Below, piece after piece: positions 29,994-39,045 of a stretch of 64,000 bases of DNA; position 1 is the stretch's first letter, and each line of letters starts with the position of its first letter. A program made the translations under genes and the position numbers. Origin of the DNA: Helicobacter muridarum (lineage in GTDB: Bacteria; Campylobacterota; Campylobacteria; Campylobacterales; Helicobacteraceae); contig NZ_JRPD02000009.1 of NCBI RefSeq assembly GCF_000765805.2, positions 1 to 64,000 on the forward strand, given 5' to 3'. A model generated the notes under the pieces. It searched no databases and was not told the DNA's origin. It saw nothing but the letters and a program-made list of their open reading frames with translations.

Positions 29994-31182
29994 TTACTTT
30001 TTCAAACTAAAAAATACTGCGCTACCAAATAGTATTGCGCCAAACATCATGATTGCTAGTAACAGCGGTGTATTTGCTCCAAATACCCCAACTAGGAAAG
30101 ATATGATTCCAGCTAGGCTAAATTGTGTTGTCCCAAGGATTGCCGATGCCATACCTGAACATTGCTTAAATCTTGCCATAGCAAGAGTGGTTAAATTTGG
30201 CAATAGGAATCCAAGCATGGATATTGTTGTAAAAAGCATAAGTTCAAATGCGATTAAATATATATTATTAGAGCTTAAGAACAGCGAGTAATGCCATATT
30301 ATTCCTACCAAAACAAGCAATGCAGCAAATATACACATAGCAATAAAGGCATTCTTTGATATGGTTGCAGGACTTGATTTAAAGACTATTTTAGCATTAA
30401 TGCTAGAACATATTACAAAGCCAAAAGCATTAATTGCAAAAATAATTCCATATGCGTTTCTACTCAAGTCAAAGACATTAATAAATACAAATGATGATCC
30501 TGTTATGTAGGCAAACATAGCTGACATAGCAAGAGCACCCCCTATTACATAGCTCATAAAAACCCTATCAAGTAGAATCATCTTATAGTTACTTAGTATT
30601 AGGAATATTTTCCTCAAGTAAAAAAATAATTGATAAAAAGATTCCAATACCAAACAGAAATAATATAAAAAATATGCTTTTCCAAGAGAAGAATTCAAGC
30701 AATATTGCCCCAATGGATGGCGCAAGCATAGGTGCTAAAGATGATACCACCATCATAAGAGCAAATACTCCTGCTGCTTCTTGTAAGTTGAATTTATCAT
30801 TTACAATAGCCCTTGCTATTACAACTCCTGCACAACCACCTAGTGCTTGGAAAAATCGCAGCACAATAAAAGCATATATAGAATCTATAATCATGCAACC
30901 AAAGCTAGATACAATAAATAGCATTATGCCAATGTATAGCGGTTTCTTGCATCCAAATATATCGCTTAATGGACCATAGATTAATTGCCCTAGCGCAAAT
31001 GCTACAAAGAAGCTTGCAAGTGATAGCTGTGCGTAAAAATCATCGACTTCAAAACTCTTGCTAACATTGGGTAATGCTGGTAGATACATATCTGTAGCAA
31101 GTGGAGCAACGCTTGACATGAACGCTAACATGGATATTAGCTTTACCTTTTCCGTGCCTTTAATAGTGGCTATATTTGACAT
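29994..31182 (-). pseudogene. Bcr/CflA-type multidrug efflux transporter, one frameshift
   Basis: Major facilitator of the Bcr/CflA drug:H+ antiporter group. The first half (30589-31182) contains ATDMYLPALP, the motif A-like GQLIYGPLSDIFGCKKPLYIG and RFFQALGGCAGVVIARAIV. It ends at a stop just after LLEENIPNTK. The second half continues in another frame with LSNYKMILLDRVFMSYVIGG and finishes at 29994. One missing base near 30597 would join NT to LSNYK in the central loop between helices 6 and 7, giving ~395 residues, the normal length. The break separates the two six-helix bundles; both halves are otherwise well preserved. Confidence 0.85.
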
Positions 31183-31588
31183 ACATGTCCTTATATGCTT
31201 GTTTATATCGCAGAGATTATAAAAAATATTTGTTAAAACTTAATCTTAGCATCTGCATATGTTTTGCTATGTAGTTGAGTTTACTATATATTTATATTTG
31301 ATTTATTTTTTACTAGGATTCAATGTATAAGTTTGTATAGCTTAAATTAACTATTTTATAAAAATGTTAATATTTAGTTTAATCTATAATTATATTTTGT
31401 AATTCTAACACAAATTTTTGTGCTATGTTATATCAAAAATATATTTTAAGCAATAGGTTTTATATTACCAATGAAAGATATTACATTATTTTTAAGATTG
31501 AAATATGAATATTTTTAGAAATAAATATAGTGCTAAAGTAGAAAATTTAGAATCTATTTTATTAAATATGATTTAGAAGAGTTTACGA
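31183..31588. other. Non-coding region between efflux gene and tRNA-Pro
   Basis: AT-rich, with no gene seen. It should contain the promoter of the efflux gene (minus strand). A copy of the TTAGAATCTA word lies near 31548, outside any gene. Confidence 0.35.
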
Positions 31589-31665
31589 TGGTCGGAGTAG
31601 CGGGATTCAAACCCACGACCTCACCCACCCCAAGGGTGCGCGCTATCAGACTGCGCCATACTCCG
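31589..31665 (-). tRNA. tRNA-Pro (anticodon GGG)
   Basis: Cloverleaf read on the minus strand: acceptor CGGAGTA pairs with TACTCCG, D stem GCGC/GCGC, anticodon stem CACCC/GGGTG with loop TTGGGGT giving anticodon GGG, and T stem GTGGG/CCCGC with TTTGAAT loop. The discriminator A is followed by an encoded CCA. It reads proline codons CCC/CCU. Confidence 0.93.
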
Positions 31666-31762
31666 AGTTAATAAAGTATTTTATCATAATGTCTATTGCT
31701 TTGGCAATATTTCGTATATTGCGAAACTTTATTTAAATAAGCTTTGTATATATTTATGCATA

Positions 31763-31972
31763 TTATTTTTTCTTATAGCTTTTTCCTTTATTAAATAAGT
31801 ATAAAAATATACATAGAGATAAGCCAAGCACTAATATAATTGTGCTAAATGCCTCAAAATATGAGAATGGTGCACTTAAGTCAAAGACCTTAAAGCCAAA
31901 TATATTAAATCCATTACATTTAAAATTATTGAATGCATATATAATGAATATTAACATTGAAGTATATGTCAT
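31763..31972 (-). CDS. Small membrane protein downstream of lgt
   Basis: 69 residues with two hydrophobic segments (about 5-20 and 40-60) and a basic C-terminus (GKSYKKK). The ATG follows an AAGGAA ribosome site, and the gene starts 12 bases after the lgt stop, so translation as the second gene of an lgt operon is likely. No family is recognised. Confidence 0.5.
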   Translation of the reverse strand: MTYTSMLIFIIYAFNNFKCNGFNIFGFKVFDLSAPFSYFEAFSTIILVLGLSLCIFLYLFNKGKSYKKK

Positions 31973-31984
31973 CAGTATTCCTTA

Positions 31985-32851
31985 TTATTTATTTGTCTTA
32001 TTATTCATGGTATTGACTTTTTTGCTTGGATATATATACCACCAAAGCAAAATTGCAAATATCATCATAATAATGCTTAATATCTGCCCCATACTAAGAT
32101 GTAAGAAGTAATATCCCATTTGAGAATCTGCCTCTCTTGAATACTCTGCTAAGAATCTTGCAGCAGCATAACTAAGCGCATAAATTACCATTAGCATTCC
32201 TTTCGTTTTTGCTTTATACAAGAAGAAATATACTATCAAGAATACCACAATCCCCTCTAAGAAAGCTTCAATAAGTTGACTTGGATAACGCAGCGCACCG
32301 TCTACATAAATGCCAATACCCTTAAGCCATTCTTGTTCTATCTCCCTGCCGTATAGCTCTTTATTTAAAAAGTTTCCTATACGTCCAAAGACATAACCAA
32401 GCGGCATGCTAATTGCGGCTAAATCCAATAATTCGCATGCAGTAGTCTTTGATAGTTTCTTGAATCTATAAAATAAAAATGAGGCAATCAAGAATCCCAA
32501 CACAGCTCCATGGAAGCTCATTCCAGCTATGCCTACAAATTCTCCATTTACATATGGATTGAAAGCTTGCCATGGTTTGATTATATAATATATGAAATCA
32601 TCTGTATATATGAATAGATAGCCAAATCTCGCTCCTAATACAATTCCTACTTCAATCCATATAAAATAACTATCAAGTAGATTAGAGCTAATATTTTTAA
32701 ATCTCTGATTTGTATTAGCAAAATACTTTGCTATGCCAAACCCAAGTAATAAGGCAGTAATGTAAGCTAAGCCATACCAATGTATACTAAATCCAAATAT
32801 CTCAAATGCTATTGGGCTAAAATGTGAGTATATATTATTCCAAGTATTCAT
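31985..32851 (-). CDS. lgt: Prolipoprotein diacylglyceryl transferase
   Basis: Inner-membrane enzyme that attaches diacylglycerol from phosphatidylglycerol to the lipobox Cys of prolipoproteins. Seven membrane segments. Signatures are the GMSFHGAVLG segment and the Lgt signature GRIGNFLNKELYGRE, with the essential Arg. At 288 residues the length is normal. An AAGG site precedes the ATG. A small membrane protein follows closely. Confidence 0.95.
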   Translation of the reverse strand: MNTWNNIYSHFSPIAFEIFGFSIHWYGLAYITALLLGFGIAKYFANTNQRFKNISSNLLDSYFIWIEVGIVLGARFGYLFIYTDDFIYYIIKPWQAFNPYVNGEFVGIAGMSFHGAVLGFLIASFLFYRFKKLSKTTACELLDLAAISMPLGYVFGRIGNFLNKELYGREIEQEWLKGIGIYVDGALRYPSQLIEAFLEGIVVFLIVYFFLYKAKTKGMLMVIYALSYAAARFLAEYSREADSQMGYYFLHLSMGQILSIIMMIFAILLWWYIYPSKKVNTMNNKTNK

Positions 32852-32960
32852 AATATGCCTTTTTTATTACTACAAGTTAAAGTATTTGTTTGCTTGTATG
32901 TAAAATTCTGATATTTAGTTTTTGTGATAAATAATATATTTAGATTCCGTTTTGGTTTTA

Positions 32961-34016
32961 TCATTTTTCAATCCTAAATAAGAAATCTCGTTCATATACT
33001 CTTAGTAAGGCTATAAATAGAGCGTTGATTGCTGGTCCTATGATTATTCCCCAAAATCCAAATGAGCCTATACCTGCTAGAATTGCGAAGAATATAAGAA
33101 ATTCGCTGATTTGCAATGGTTTTTCTAATAACTTGGCATTAACAATTCCTATAATCCAAGGTTTAAGAAGATTATCAATAATAAATCCAATAAATATAGC
33201 ACTATATAATACTAGTATTATTGCTTCCTTTGTATCTCCATTTAGATATAATATTATACTTATAGGTAACCATACAATTACACCTCCAATAATTGGTATA
33301 AGAGAGCAAATTCCATAAATAATCCCAAGTATTACGCCATGAAAACCAAACATATATGTAATAATGCCAAATGCGCTTCCTTGCAAGACTACATTAAAAA
33401 TCGTAGATAGAAATACTATTCTTAATGTGCCGCTTACTTCATGTGAAACTTGGTTTATTTGTTCTGCGCTAAATGGAAGTAGCTTTGTTATATATGAATA
33501 AGCCATTTGTCCCCAGTGTAGAAAAATGAATACGAAAATTATGATGACAAACCCATCTAATATAATATTAAAACTACCTTGTCCTAGGGCTGTTGTATAT
33601 TTTAGAATCATTGCGGAAATTTTTGCTGGTGAGAACTCACTTATATATGATGCTATATCTTCTAATGGCAATCTTTCTTGTAGCTCGGGTATAGATTGAA
33701 ATACATTAATTATATGTTCTTTAGCTATGTAGAATAGATTTGGTAAATTATTCCAATCTGTATCTCTTATTATAACTACTGTGTAGGAGAGTATAAATCC
33801 AAGAGGTATAAATATAAAGCATATTATAAAAACAATGATTGATAATGACGCTAGGATATCGTATTTTAGAAGCTTTTTTAATGGGGCTTTAATCCAAAAT
33901 ATACTTATGCAAAGTAATAATGCAATGATCATATCGGGTATATAGGCGTAATATAACGTTCCTATTGCGCATAAACACATGGTAAATATGATTGTAAAAA
34001 ATATCTTAGTTTGCAT
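32961..34016 (-). CDS. AI-2E/PerM-family membrane transporter
   Basis: 351 residues with about eight membrane segments arranged as in the AI-2E (TqsA/PerM/YdiK) family. There are two N-terminal hairpins, a long soluble central part (~70-150) with helical repeats, and a C-terminal bundle with GICSLIPIIGGVIVWLP and the GIIIGPAINAL end. Members export autoinducer-2 or act as Na+/H+ antiporters; the substrate here is unknown. AAGG lies 8 bases before the ATG. It sits ~110 bases upstream of lgt on the same strand. Confidence 0.85.
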   Translation of the reverse strand: MQTKIFFTIIFTMCLCAIGTLYYAYIPDMIIALLLCISIFWIKAPLKKLLKYDILASLSIIVFIICFIFIPLGFILSYTVVIIRDTDWNNLPNLFYIAKEHIINVFQSIPELQERLPLEDIASYISEFSPAKISAMILKYTTALGQGSFNIILDGFVIIIFVFIFLHWGQMAYSYITKLLPFSAEQINQVSHEVSGTLRIVFLSTIFNVVLQGSAFGIITYMFGFHGVILGIIYGICSLIPIIGGVIVWLPISIILYLNGDTKEAIILVLYSAIFIGFIIDNLLKPWIIGIVNAKLLEKPLQISEFLIFFAILAGIGSFGFWGIIIGPAINALFIALLRVYERDFLFRIEK

Positions 34017-34378
34017 GAATAGACCTTAATAGGTTTTATGCGATAATTAATTATAATTGACTGCTATCTACTTAAGGAATTTAGCTTTTTACTAATTCTC
34101 CATTTGTAACATTTTAGTATAGCTTGCTTTTATTATCTGAATCTATATTGCTTGTTACATAATTTTATGGTTAAAATATTCTGTTTTTAAGACTTATTAG
34201 TTATTGAATGTCTTAATACTAATCCAAATATGAATTATTAATTCGCATTTTTGTATTAAGTATGTATTGAAATTTCCAAACTCATAAGCGATATTTCACA
34301 TCTTTATAATTTAGATTATTAAACATTAATAAGATAATCCAAAATCCTATCAAATCTATGAATTTTTGTATAAAGTTA
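34017..34378. other. Non-coding region between ftsH and AI-2E gene
   Basis: AT-rich, both flanking genes on the minus strand. It should hold the ftsH 3' end and the promoter of the transporter gene. No hairpin terminator or other structure is convincing. Confidence 0.35.
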
Positions 34379-36280
34379 TTATCCTTCCTCTAGCGGTATT
34401 AATCTAGTGTCTAAGTTATTTTCTTTTTCATAGTTGGCAATGATTTCTCTTACTCTTTCGCCTTCTATGACTTCTTTCTCTAATAATTCGTTTGCCATAG
34501 ATTCTATAGCACCTTTATAGTGGATTAGAGTTTGCTTTACATGCGCATAATGTTCTTCTAGTTGTTTTTGAATATATTCGTCTATTTTTTGTGCGGTTTC
34601 ATTGCTATACTCCCTAGTATTACTGCCTCCCCCTAAGAATCTATTTCTTGCTGTAAAATCCTCTAATACCATCAGTCCAGAAACATCAGTCATACCATAA
34701 TACACTATCATATTTTTAAGGATTCCAGTAGCCCGTCTCAAATCATCAGACGCTCCATTAGATATTTCATCTAAGAAAACATCCTCTGCGCCTCTACCAC
34801 CTAAAAGCACATCAATAGTGGCTAACATCTCGTGTTTTTGCTCTAAGTGCCTGTTTTCCTCCGGTGTGTGCAATGTATATCCTAAAGCTCCCATTCCTCT
34901 TGGGATAATGGAAACTTTGTTTACTCTATGTGCTCCCTTTGTAACTTCGCCCATAAGCGCATGTCCGCTTTCGTGGTATGCGACAATCTTTTTTTCTTTA
35001 GGTGATAATCTGCGAGATTTCTTTTCTAATCCTATCATGGTCCTTTCCATAGCCTCTTTGAAATGTCTATGTGAAACTTCTTTTTGGTTTTCTCTACCTG
35101 CTAGTAATGCTGCTTCATTTATGATGTTTGCTAAATCAGCACCAGCTAGCCCAGCAGTAAATTTTGCGACTTCAGTTAAATCTACATCTTTAGATAACTT
35201 TACTCCTTTAATATGCACTTTAAGAATATCAATTCGACCTTTGAAATCAGGTGCATCTACAAGTACTTGTCTATCAAATCTACCAGGTCTAAGTAGTGCA
35301 GGGTCTAGAACTTCAGGTCTGTTTGTAGCTGCTAATACTATTACTGGTGCGTTGCTGCCAAAGCCGTCCATTTCTGCTAAAAGTTGGTTTAGTGTTTGTT
35401 CTCTTTCATCATTTCCTCCAACCATTGAGCCAGCTGCACGACTTTTACCTATAGCATCAATCTCATCTATAAAGATAATGCTTGGAGCTTCTTTTTTTGC
35501 TTTCTCAAATAAATCTCTCACACGACTAGCACCAAGCCCTACAAACATTTCAATAAAACTGCTACCACTCATTGAAAAAAATGGCACATTAGCCTCACCA
35601 GCTACTGCTTTTGCAAGTAATGTTTTACCTGTGCCAGGAGGTCCAACTAGTAAAACGCCTTTTGGAATCTTAGCTCCTACAGCCGCATATCGATCTGGGT
35701 GTTTAAGGAAATCAACAACTTCTACAACTTCTTCTTTTGCTTCCTTATTCCCAGCCATATCATCAAATCTAACATTAGGTCTTTCGGCATTAATTAGCTT
35801 GCTTGCGTTTCCTAGTCCAAACATTCCTCCACTCATGTTTTTTTGCATACGGCTAGTCATAAACATCCATATAGCAACGATTATAAATATAGGCATAAGC
35901 CAACCTAGCATGTCTGTAAAGAAATTTTGCTCACTAAAGCCACTATACTTAATTTTATATTCATCAAGTAGTGGTATTAATGTCATATCCTGAACTTTTT
36001 TTGTTGTGTAGTAAATTGTAGGATGTGCATTTACACTTATAGCTTTAATTACTGTTTGACCGATTGATACACTTTGTATTTGTCTACTTTTTATTAATTC
36101 CTTAAATTCCGAATACTCGATTGTTTGACTTATACTATTGCCTCCCAAACGTCCAAATAGGCTTGCATCGTCAGGGGAGAAAAATTTAAAAATACCGAAT
36201 GCTAAGATACCCAAAACTATAAAAATAAGAATAGAGTTCTTATTGTTTGGTTTTTTGTTGTTCATGTCATTACCCGCCAT
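34379..36280 (-). CDS. ftsH: ATP-dependent zinc metalloprotease FtsH
   Basis: Membrane-anchored AAA+ protease degrading damaged membrane and regulatory proteins. Two N-terminal membrane segments (~15-35 and ~125-145) flank a periplasmic loop. The AAA domain has Walker [14 protein letters not shown], Walker [12 protein letters not shown] and the [23 protein letters not shown]. The protease domain has the zinc motif HESGH. 633 residues, normal. It is the last gene of a four-gene minus-strand operon, after prmA; the prmA-ftsH neighbourhood is also found in H. pylori. Confidence 0.97.
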   Translation of the reverse strand: MAGNDMNNKKPNNKNSILIFIVLGILAFGIFKFFSPDDASLFGRLGGNSISQTIEYSEFKELIKSRQIQSVSIGQTVIKAISVNAHPTIYYTTKKVQDMTLIPLLDEYKIKYSGFSEQNFFTDMLGWLMPIFIIVAIWMFMTSRMQKNMSGGMFGLGNASKLINAERPNVRFDDMAGNKEAKEEVVEVVDFLKHPDRYAAVGAKIPKGVLLVGPPGTGKTLLAKAVAGEANVPFFSMSGSSFIEMFVGLGASRVRDLFEKAKKEAPSIIFIDEIDAIGKSRAAGSMVGGNDEREQTLNQLLAEMDGFGSNAPVIVLAATNRPEVLDPALLRPGRFDRQVLVDAPDFKGRIDILKVHIKGVKLSKDVDLTEVAKFTAGLAGADLANIINEAALLAGRENQKEVSHRHFKEAMERTMIGLEKKSRRLSPKEKKIVAYHESGHALMGEVTKGAHRVNKVSIIPRGMGALGYTLHTPEENRHLEQKHEMLATIDVLLGGRGAEDVFLDEISNGASDDLRRATGILKNMIVYYGMTDVSGLMVLEDFTARNRFLGGGSNTREYSNETAQKIDEYIQKQLEEHYAHVKQTLIHYKGAIESMANELLEKEVIEGERVREIIANYEKENNLDTRLIPLEEG

Positions 36281-36319
36281 ATCTTCTCTCTTAATTTACA
36301 ATAAAACCTAATAATTATA

Positions 36320-37534
36320 TTACCCTTTTATAAACTTTAAGGATACCCATTCGTCAATTTGCTGTTTTTCTATAAGCCTTAAAGGTTTAAATGCGTTAAT
36401 AATTTTATCCTTAGAATCATCAAGAATCCCAGATAATATCATAGTCCCTCTAGGCTTTAGACATTCTATTAACTTCTGCCTTAGTAGCAACAAAACAGAG
36501 CTTACAATATTGGCACATATGCAGTCATATTCGTTTGGCAATGTGATGTCTTTTTTCTTTATATTGGAACTTTTGCTTATGTTTTGTATGTCTGCTTTGT
36601 GGTATGGTGTAGCTATTTTTCTACCTATGGATTCTAGGCTTCCTTGCCATATTGCTTCGTATGTTGAGTTATTTTTATAGAAATTTTGACTTGATTGCGC
36701 GCATGCATATGAGTCTGTATCACAAGCATATACTTTTGCCCCCAACTTTGCGCCTATAATGGATAATATGCCACTTCCACAACCTACATCAAGCATAATT
36801 TTTCCTTCTAGTTTAGTCTTACTTAAAAACATAATGCACATGCGAGTTGTTGCATGATGTCCGCTACCAAAGCTAAGAGATGGCTCAATTATTATTGTTT
36901 GAAATAAGTCTGGATTTGGTTTATATTCTTCTTTTATATTGGCTATAAATTGTGCTTTTTTATCTTTATGCCAGCTTGGTGATATATAAAATTGTCCGCA
37001 TATAATAGGCTGTATGCTGTTTTTATATTCCTTTATCCAATCTTTATTTGGCACTTTGAATATATGCACTCTTACTTGTTCTTCTTTTGATATATCATAG
37101 AATCTTAGTTGTCGATTTTGCCTTGATTCTATAATTTTTGTTCTTGTGATTATATTTTTAGCTCTTGTGGTTGTCCTTATTATGTAATCTTGATTTATAA
37201 ACGGGTTATTTCTTTTTTGCAGTAGTTTTAGTCCAATTTTAGAATCTAGGCTATTTATAGCTTTTGTTTCAGTTGGAATAATGAGCTTTTTTACTGTGTA
37301 AAAGCTTGGTCTATATTCTTTATGTATAAACTTTATTGTTGTTTGTTTGTTATCAGACATATTTAGGATATTTGAATATGCTTGTTGTATCTCTTTTAGT
37401 ATGTTTAGTATTTCATCAAGAGGTTTGTTGCTGCGCCAAAGTATATTTGATTTTGATATGGATATTTTATTATTATCAAGTTTTTCTCCAGATAATTTAT
37501 GTGCTAATACATGCAAGTTTCTTGATTTTTTCAT
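36320..37534 (-). CDS. prmA: Ribosomal protein L11 methyltransferase with divergent, enlarged N-terminus
   Basis: SAM-dependent methyltransferase modifying ribosomal protein L11. The catalytic half is clear: PSLSFGSGHHATTRMC, motif I LDVGCGSGILSI at ~248-259, ACDTDSYA and CANIVSSVL. The protein has 404 residues against ~290-335 in the family, and motif I sits ~75 residues later than usual. The first ~150 residues are Asn/Lys/Ser/Thr-rich and hard to align with the L11-recognition domain. A smaller insertion (SKSSNIKKKD) follows motif III. AAGGA before the ATG at 37534 supports the long form. It lies between the pseudopilin and ftsH. Confidence 0.9.
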   Translation of the reverse strand: MKKSRNLHVLAHKLSGEKLDNNKISISKSNILWRSNKPLDEILNILKEIQQAYSNILNMSDNKQTTIKFIHKEYRPSFYTVKKLIIPTETKAINSLDSKIGLKLLQKRNNPFINQDYIIRTTTRAKNIITRTKIIESRQNRQLRFYDISKEEQVRVHIFKVPNKDWIKEYKNSIQPIICGQFYISPSWHKDKKAQFIANIKEEYKPNPDLFQTIIIEPSLSFGSGHHATTRMCIMFLSKTKLEGKIMLDVGCGSGILSIIGAKLGAKVYACDTDSYACAQSSQNFYKNNSTYEAIWQGSLESIGRKIATPYHKADIQNISKSSNIKKKDITLPNEYDCICANIVSSVLLLLRQKLIECLKPRGTMILSGILDDSKDKIINAFKPLRLIEKQQIDEWVSLKFIKG

Positions 37535-37543
37535 AATTTTTCC

Positions 37544-38065
37544 TTATTTGTAAAAAATTTCTATGTTATCTAAAAGCAAATGCTCGTCTATACATTTATT
37601 GTTCTTGCTTGTATCCTTTATGCAAAGCCTGTAAGATAAGATTATTTCATCTTGCGCATTTTTATTGGTGCTTGCTAGAAATGTCTCTACTCCTTTTAAT
37701 AGTAGCTTATCATTGAAATATAATTCGCTATTTATTAGTTTTATTGTTTGAGGTGTGGTTTTCATAGAAATATCCATGAAGTTGGCATTTTTTGCTGGTA
37801 AGAATAGGGCATTATAGGCATCATATTGCAGCGTATTACCTGAAATAATAATTGAATCTATCTTTGCTAGATATAGATGCTTATTGATGAATAGTTGTGT
37901 TTCAAATAGCGAGCTTTGTTTTAGTAGGAATTTATGTAGTGCTTTGTTTTGTGATTGCAAAGATTGTATATTTCTTAATAAAGCTGTGCTTATTAGCCCT
38001 ATTATTAGAATTACAAACAGCATTTCAATAATGCTAAAAGCTTCTTTATATAGTGCTTCTCTCAT
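37544..38065 (-). CDS. Type II pseudopilin-like protein
   Basis: 173 residues with a class III prepilin leader: a short basic N-terminus followed by FSIIEMLFVILIIGLISTAL, with the conserved Glu at +5 after the expected cleavage before Phe. Then come an alpha-helical spine (~30-65) and a C-terminal domain with two Cys (C in RLCIKD and KCIDE) that could form a disulfide. Related pseudopilins (Cts proteins) serve DNA uptake in Campylobacter. The gene begins 4 bases after the upstream membrane protein and lies 9 bases before prmA. A matching GspE-type ATPase is at 43541-45154. No prepilin peptidase is in the window. Confidence 0.75.
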   Translation of the reverse strand: MREALYKEAFSIIEMLFVILIIGLISTALLRNIQSLQSQNKALHKFLLKQSSLFETQLFINKHLYLAKIDSIIISGNTLQYDAYNALFLPAKNANFMDISMKTTPQTIKLINSELYFNDKLLLKGVETFLASTNKNAQDEIILSYRLCIKDTSKNNKCIDEHLLLDNIEIFYK

Positions 38066-38069
38066 ATCC

Positions 38070-38978
38070 TTAAAGCTCTTGTGGTTCTAACATTTCTAGC
38101 TCTAACATTTTTTTTTGCAGTCTTGCATTTTCTAGTCGTCTATCTTCAACCTCTTTGGCAATTCTTTCCTCATCCTTTTTTAGATTCCATAGCACATTAA
38201 GCGAAGTTGCACCAAAAAACAAATATCCGATATATAATCCAGTAAAGCATGCAAGCATCCCCACACCAATGAATATTCTTTTAGAATATAAAATATAATC
38301 AATTGATTTGCTTTGATAATTTGCCTTGATAGTTGACACTAAATCTAAATCATTTGCATCTAGTATTTCATCTATTTTAGAATTCATACCAGAGTCTTTG
38401 ACTTTAGAATCCTTAAGATATTTAGTAGAGTTTTGTTCTAAATCTTCTTCCTTTTCCATAGAAGTAGATTCTTTTGGAGAATCTTTTTCTATATAATCTT
38501 CATTTAAGTCTTTATCTAAATCATCTTTTATAGGATCATGGCTACTAGTAAAATCTTTGCCTATTTCTTTATCATCTTTTTTATTTTCCTCATACTCTAA
38601 TTCTTCTTGCTCTTCTTGCTGTGTTAAACTAGATTCTAAGTCATTGCTAAAATCTTGATTAATATTTTGTGTGATTTGCCCATTTTGTGCAAATACCTTT
38701 GATTCTTGATTGGAATCTTCAACTTCTATTAAGTCTAAGGTTTTGCTTTGTATTAAAAAAGGACTTTCATCATAATTTGAATTGTTTAGCTTATTATTTT
38801 GATGTTCTAGTTGATTATATTCTTCTATATTTGTTGTGCTATTTGGTATTATTGATTGTGATGATTCTTTGTTAGTTTTTTTTCTAGCGTCTATAATTGT
38901 GGTTTCATCGTTTGTATTTATTGTTTGTGGTTTTTGTGTGGTTGATTGTATAGAATTGTCATCTCTTTGGATTGACAT
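38070..38978 (-). CDS. Unknown membrane protein with long acidic tail and coiled coil
   Basis: 302 residues from the ATG at 38978, which has an AGGAAAAGGA site; the open frame continues 41 codons further but without a ribosome site and across the divergent promoter. Residues ~1-230 are low-complexity and strongly acidic (Asp, Glu, Ser, Asn), presumably cytoplasmic. One membrane segment follows (IGVGMLACFTGLYIGYLFFG), then a short leucine-rich coiled coil (~255-300). Topology and size of the C-terminal part recall DivIC/FtsL septum proteins, or an inner-membrane partner of the pseudopilin gene next to it. First gene of the operon leading to pseudopilin, prmA and ftsH. Confidence 0.65.
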   Translation of the reverse strand: MSIQRDDNSIQSTTQKPQTINTNDETTIIDARKKTNKESSQSIIPNSTTNIEEYNQLEHQNNKLNNSNYDESPFLIQSKTLDLIEVEDSNQESKVFAQNGQITQNINQDFSNDLESSLTQQEEQEELEYEENKKDDKEIGKDFTSSHDPIKDDLDKDLNEDYIEKDSPKESTSMEKEEDLEQNSTKYLKDSKVKDSGMNSKIDEILDANDLDLVSTIKANYQSKSIDYILYSKRIFIGVGMLACFTGLYIGYLFFGATSLNVLWNLKKDEERIAKEVEDRRLENARLQKKMLELEMLEPQEL

Positions 38979-39002
38979 TTTCCTTTTCCTTAATTCTATT
39001 TT

Positions 39003-39012
39003 TATAATTATA
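39003..39012. promoter_or_regulatory. Palindromic -10 shared by divergent promoters
   Basis: TATAATTATA is its own reverse complement and offers a perfect TATAAT on each strand. On the plus strand it is ~40 bases before the thiL ATG (39046); on the minus strand it is ~30 bases before the ATG at 38978. One element may thus drive both operons, with mutually exclusive polymerase binding. Confidence 0.55.
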
Positions 39013-39045
39013 ACACATTGGAATCTAACCATAAGGAGAACATAG

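Noticed and set aside
34818-35993. Long plus-strand open frame of 391 codons opposite ftsH
   Set aside because: It is the antisense shadow of a highly conserved gene; the translation is Ser/Leu/Pro-rich with no protein features.
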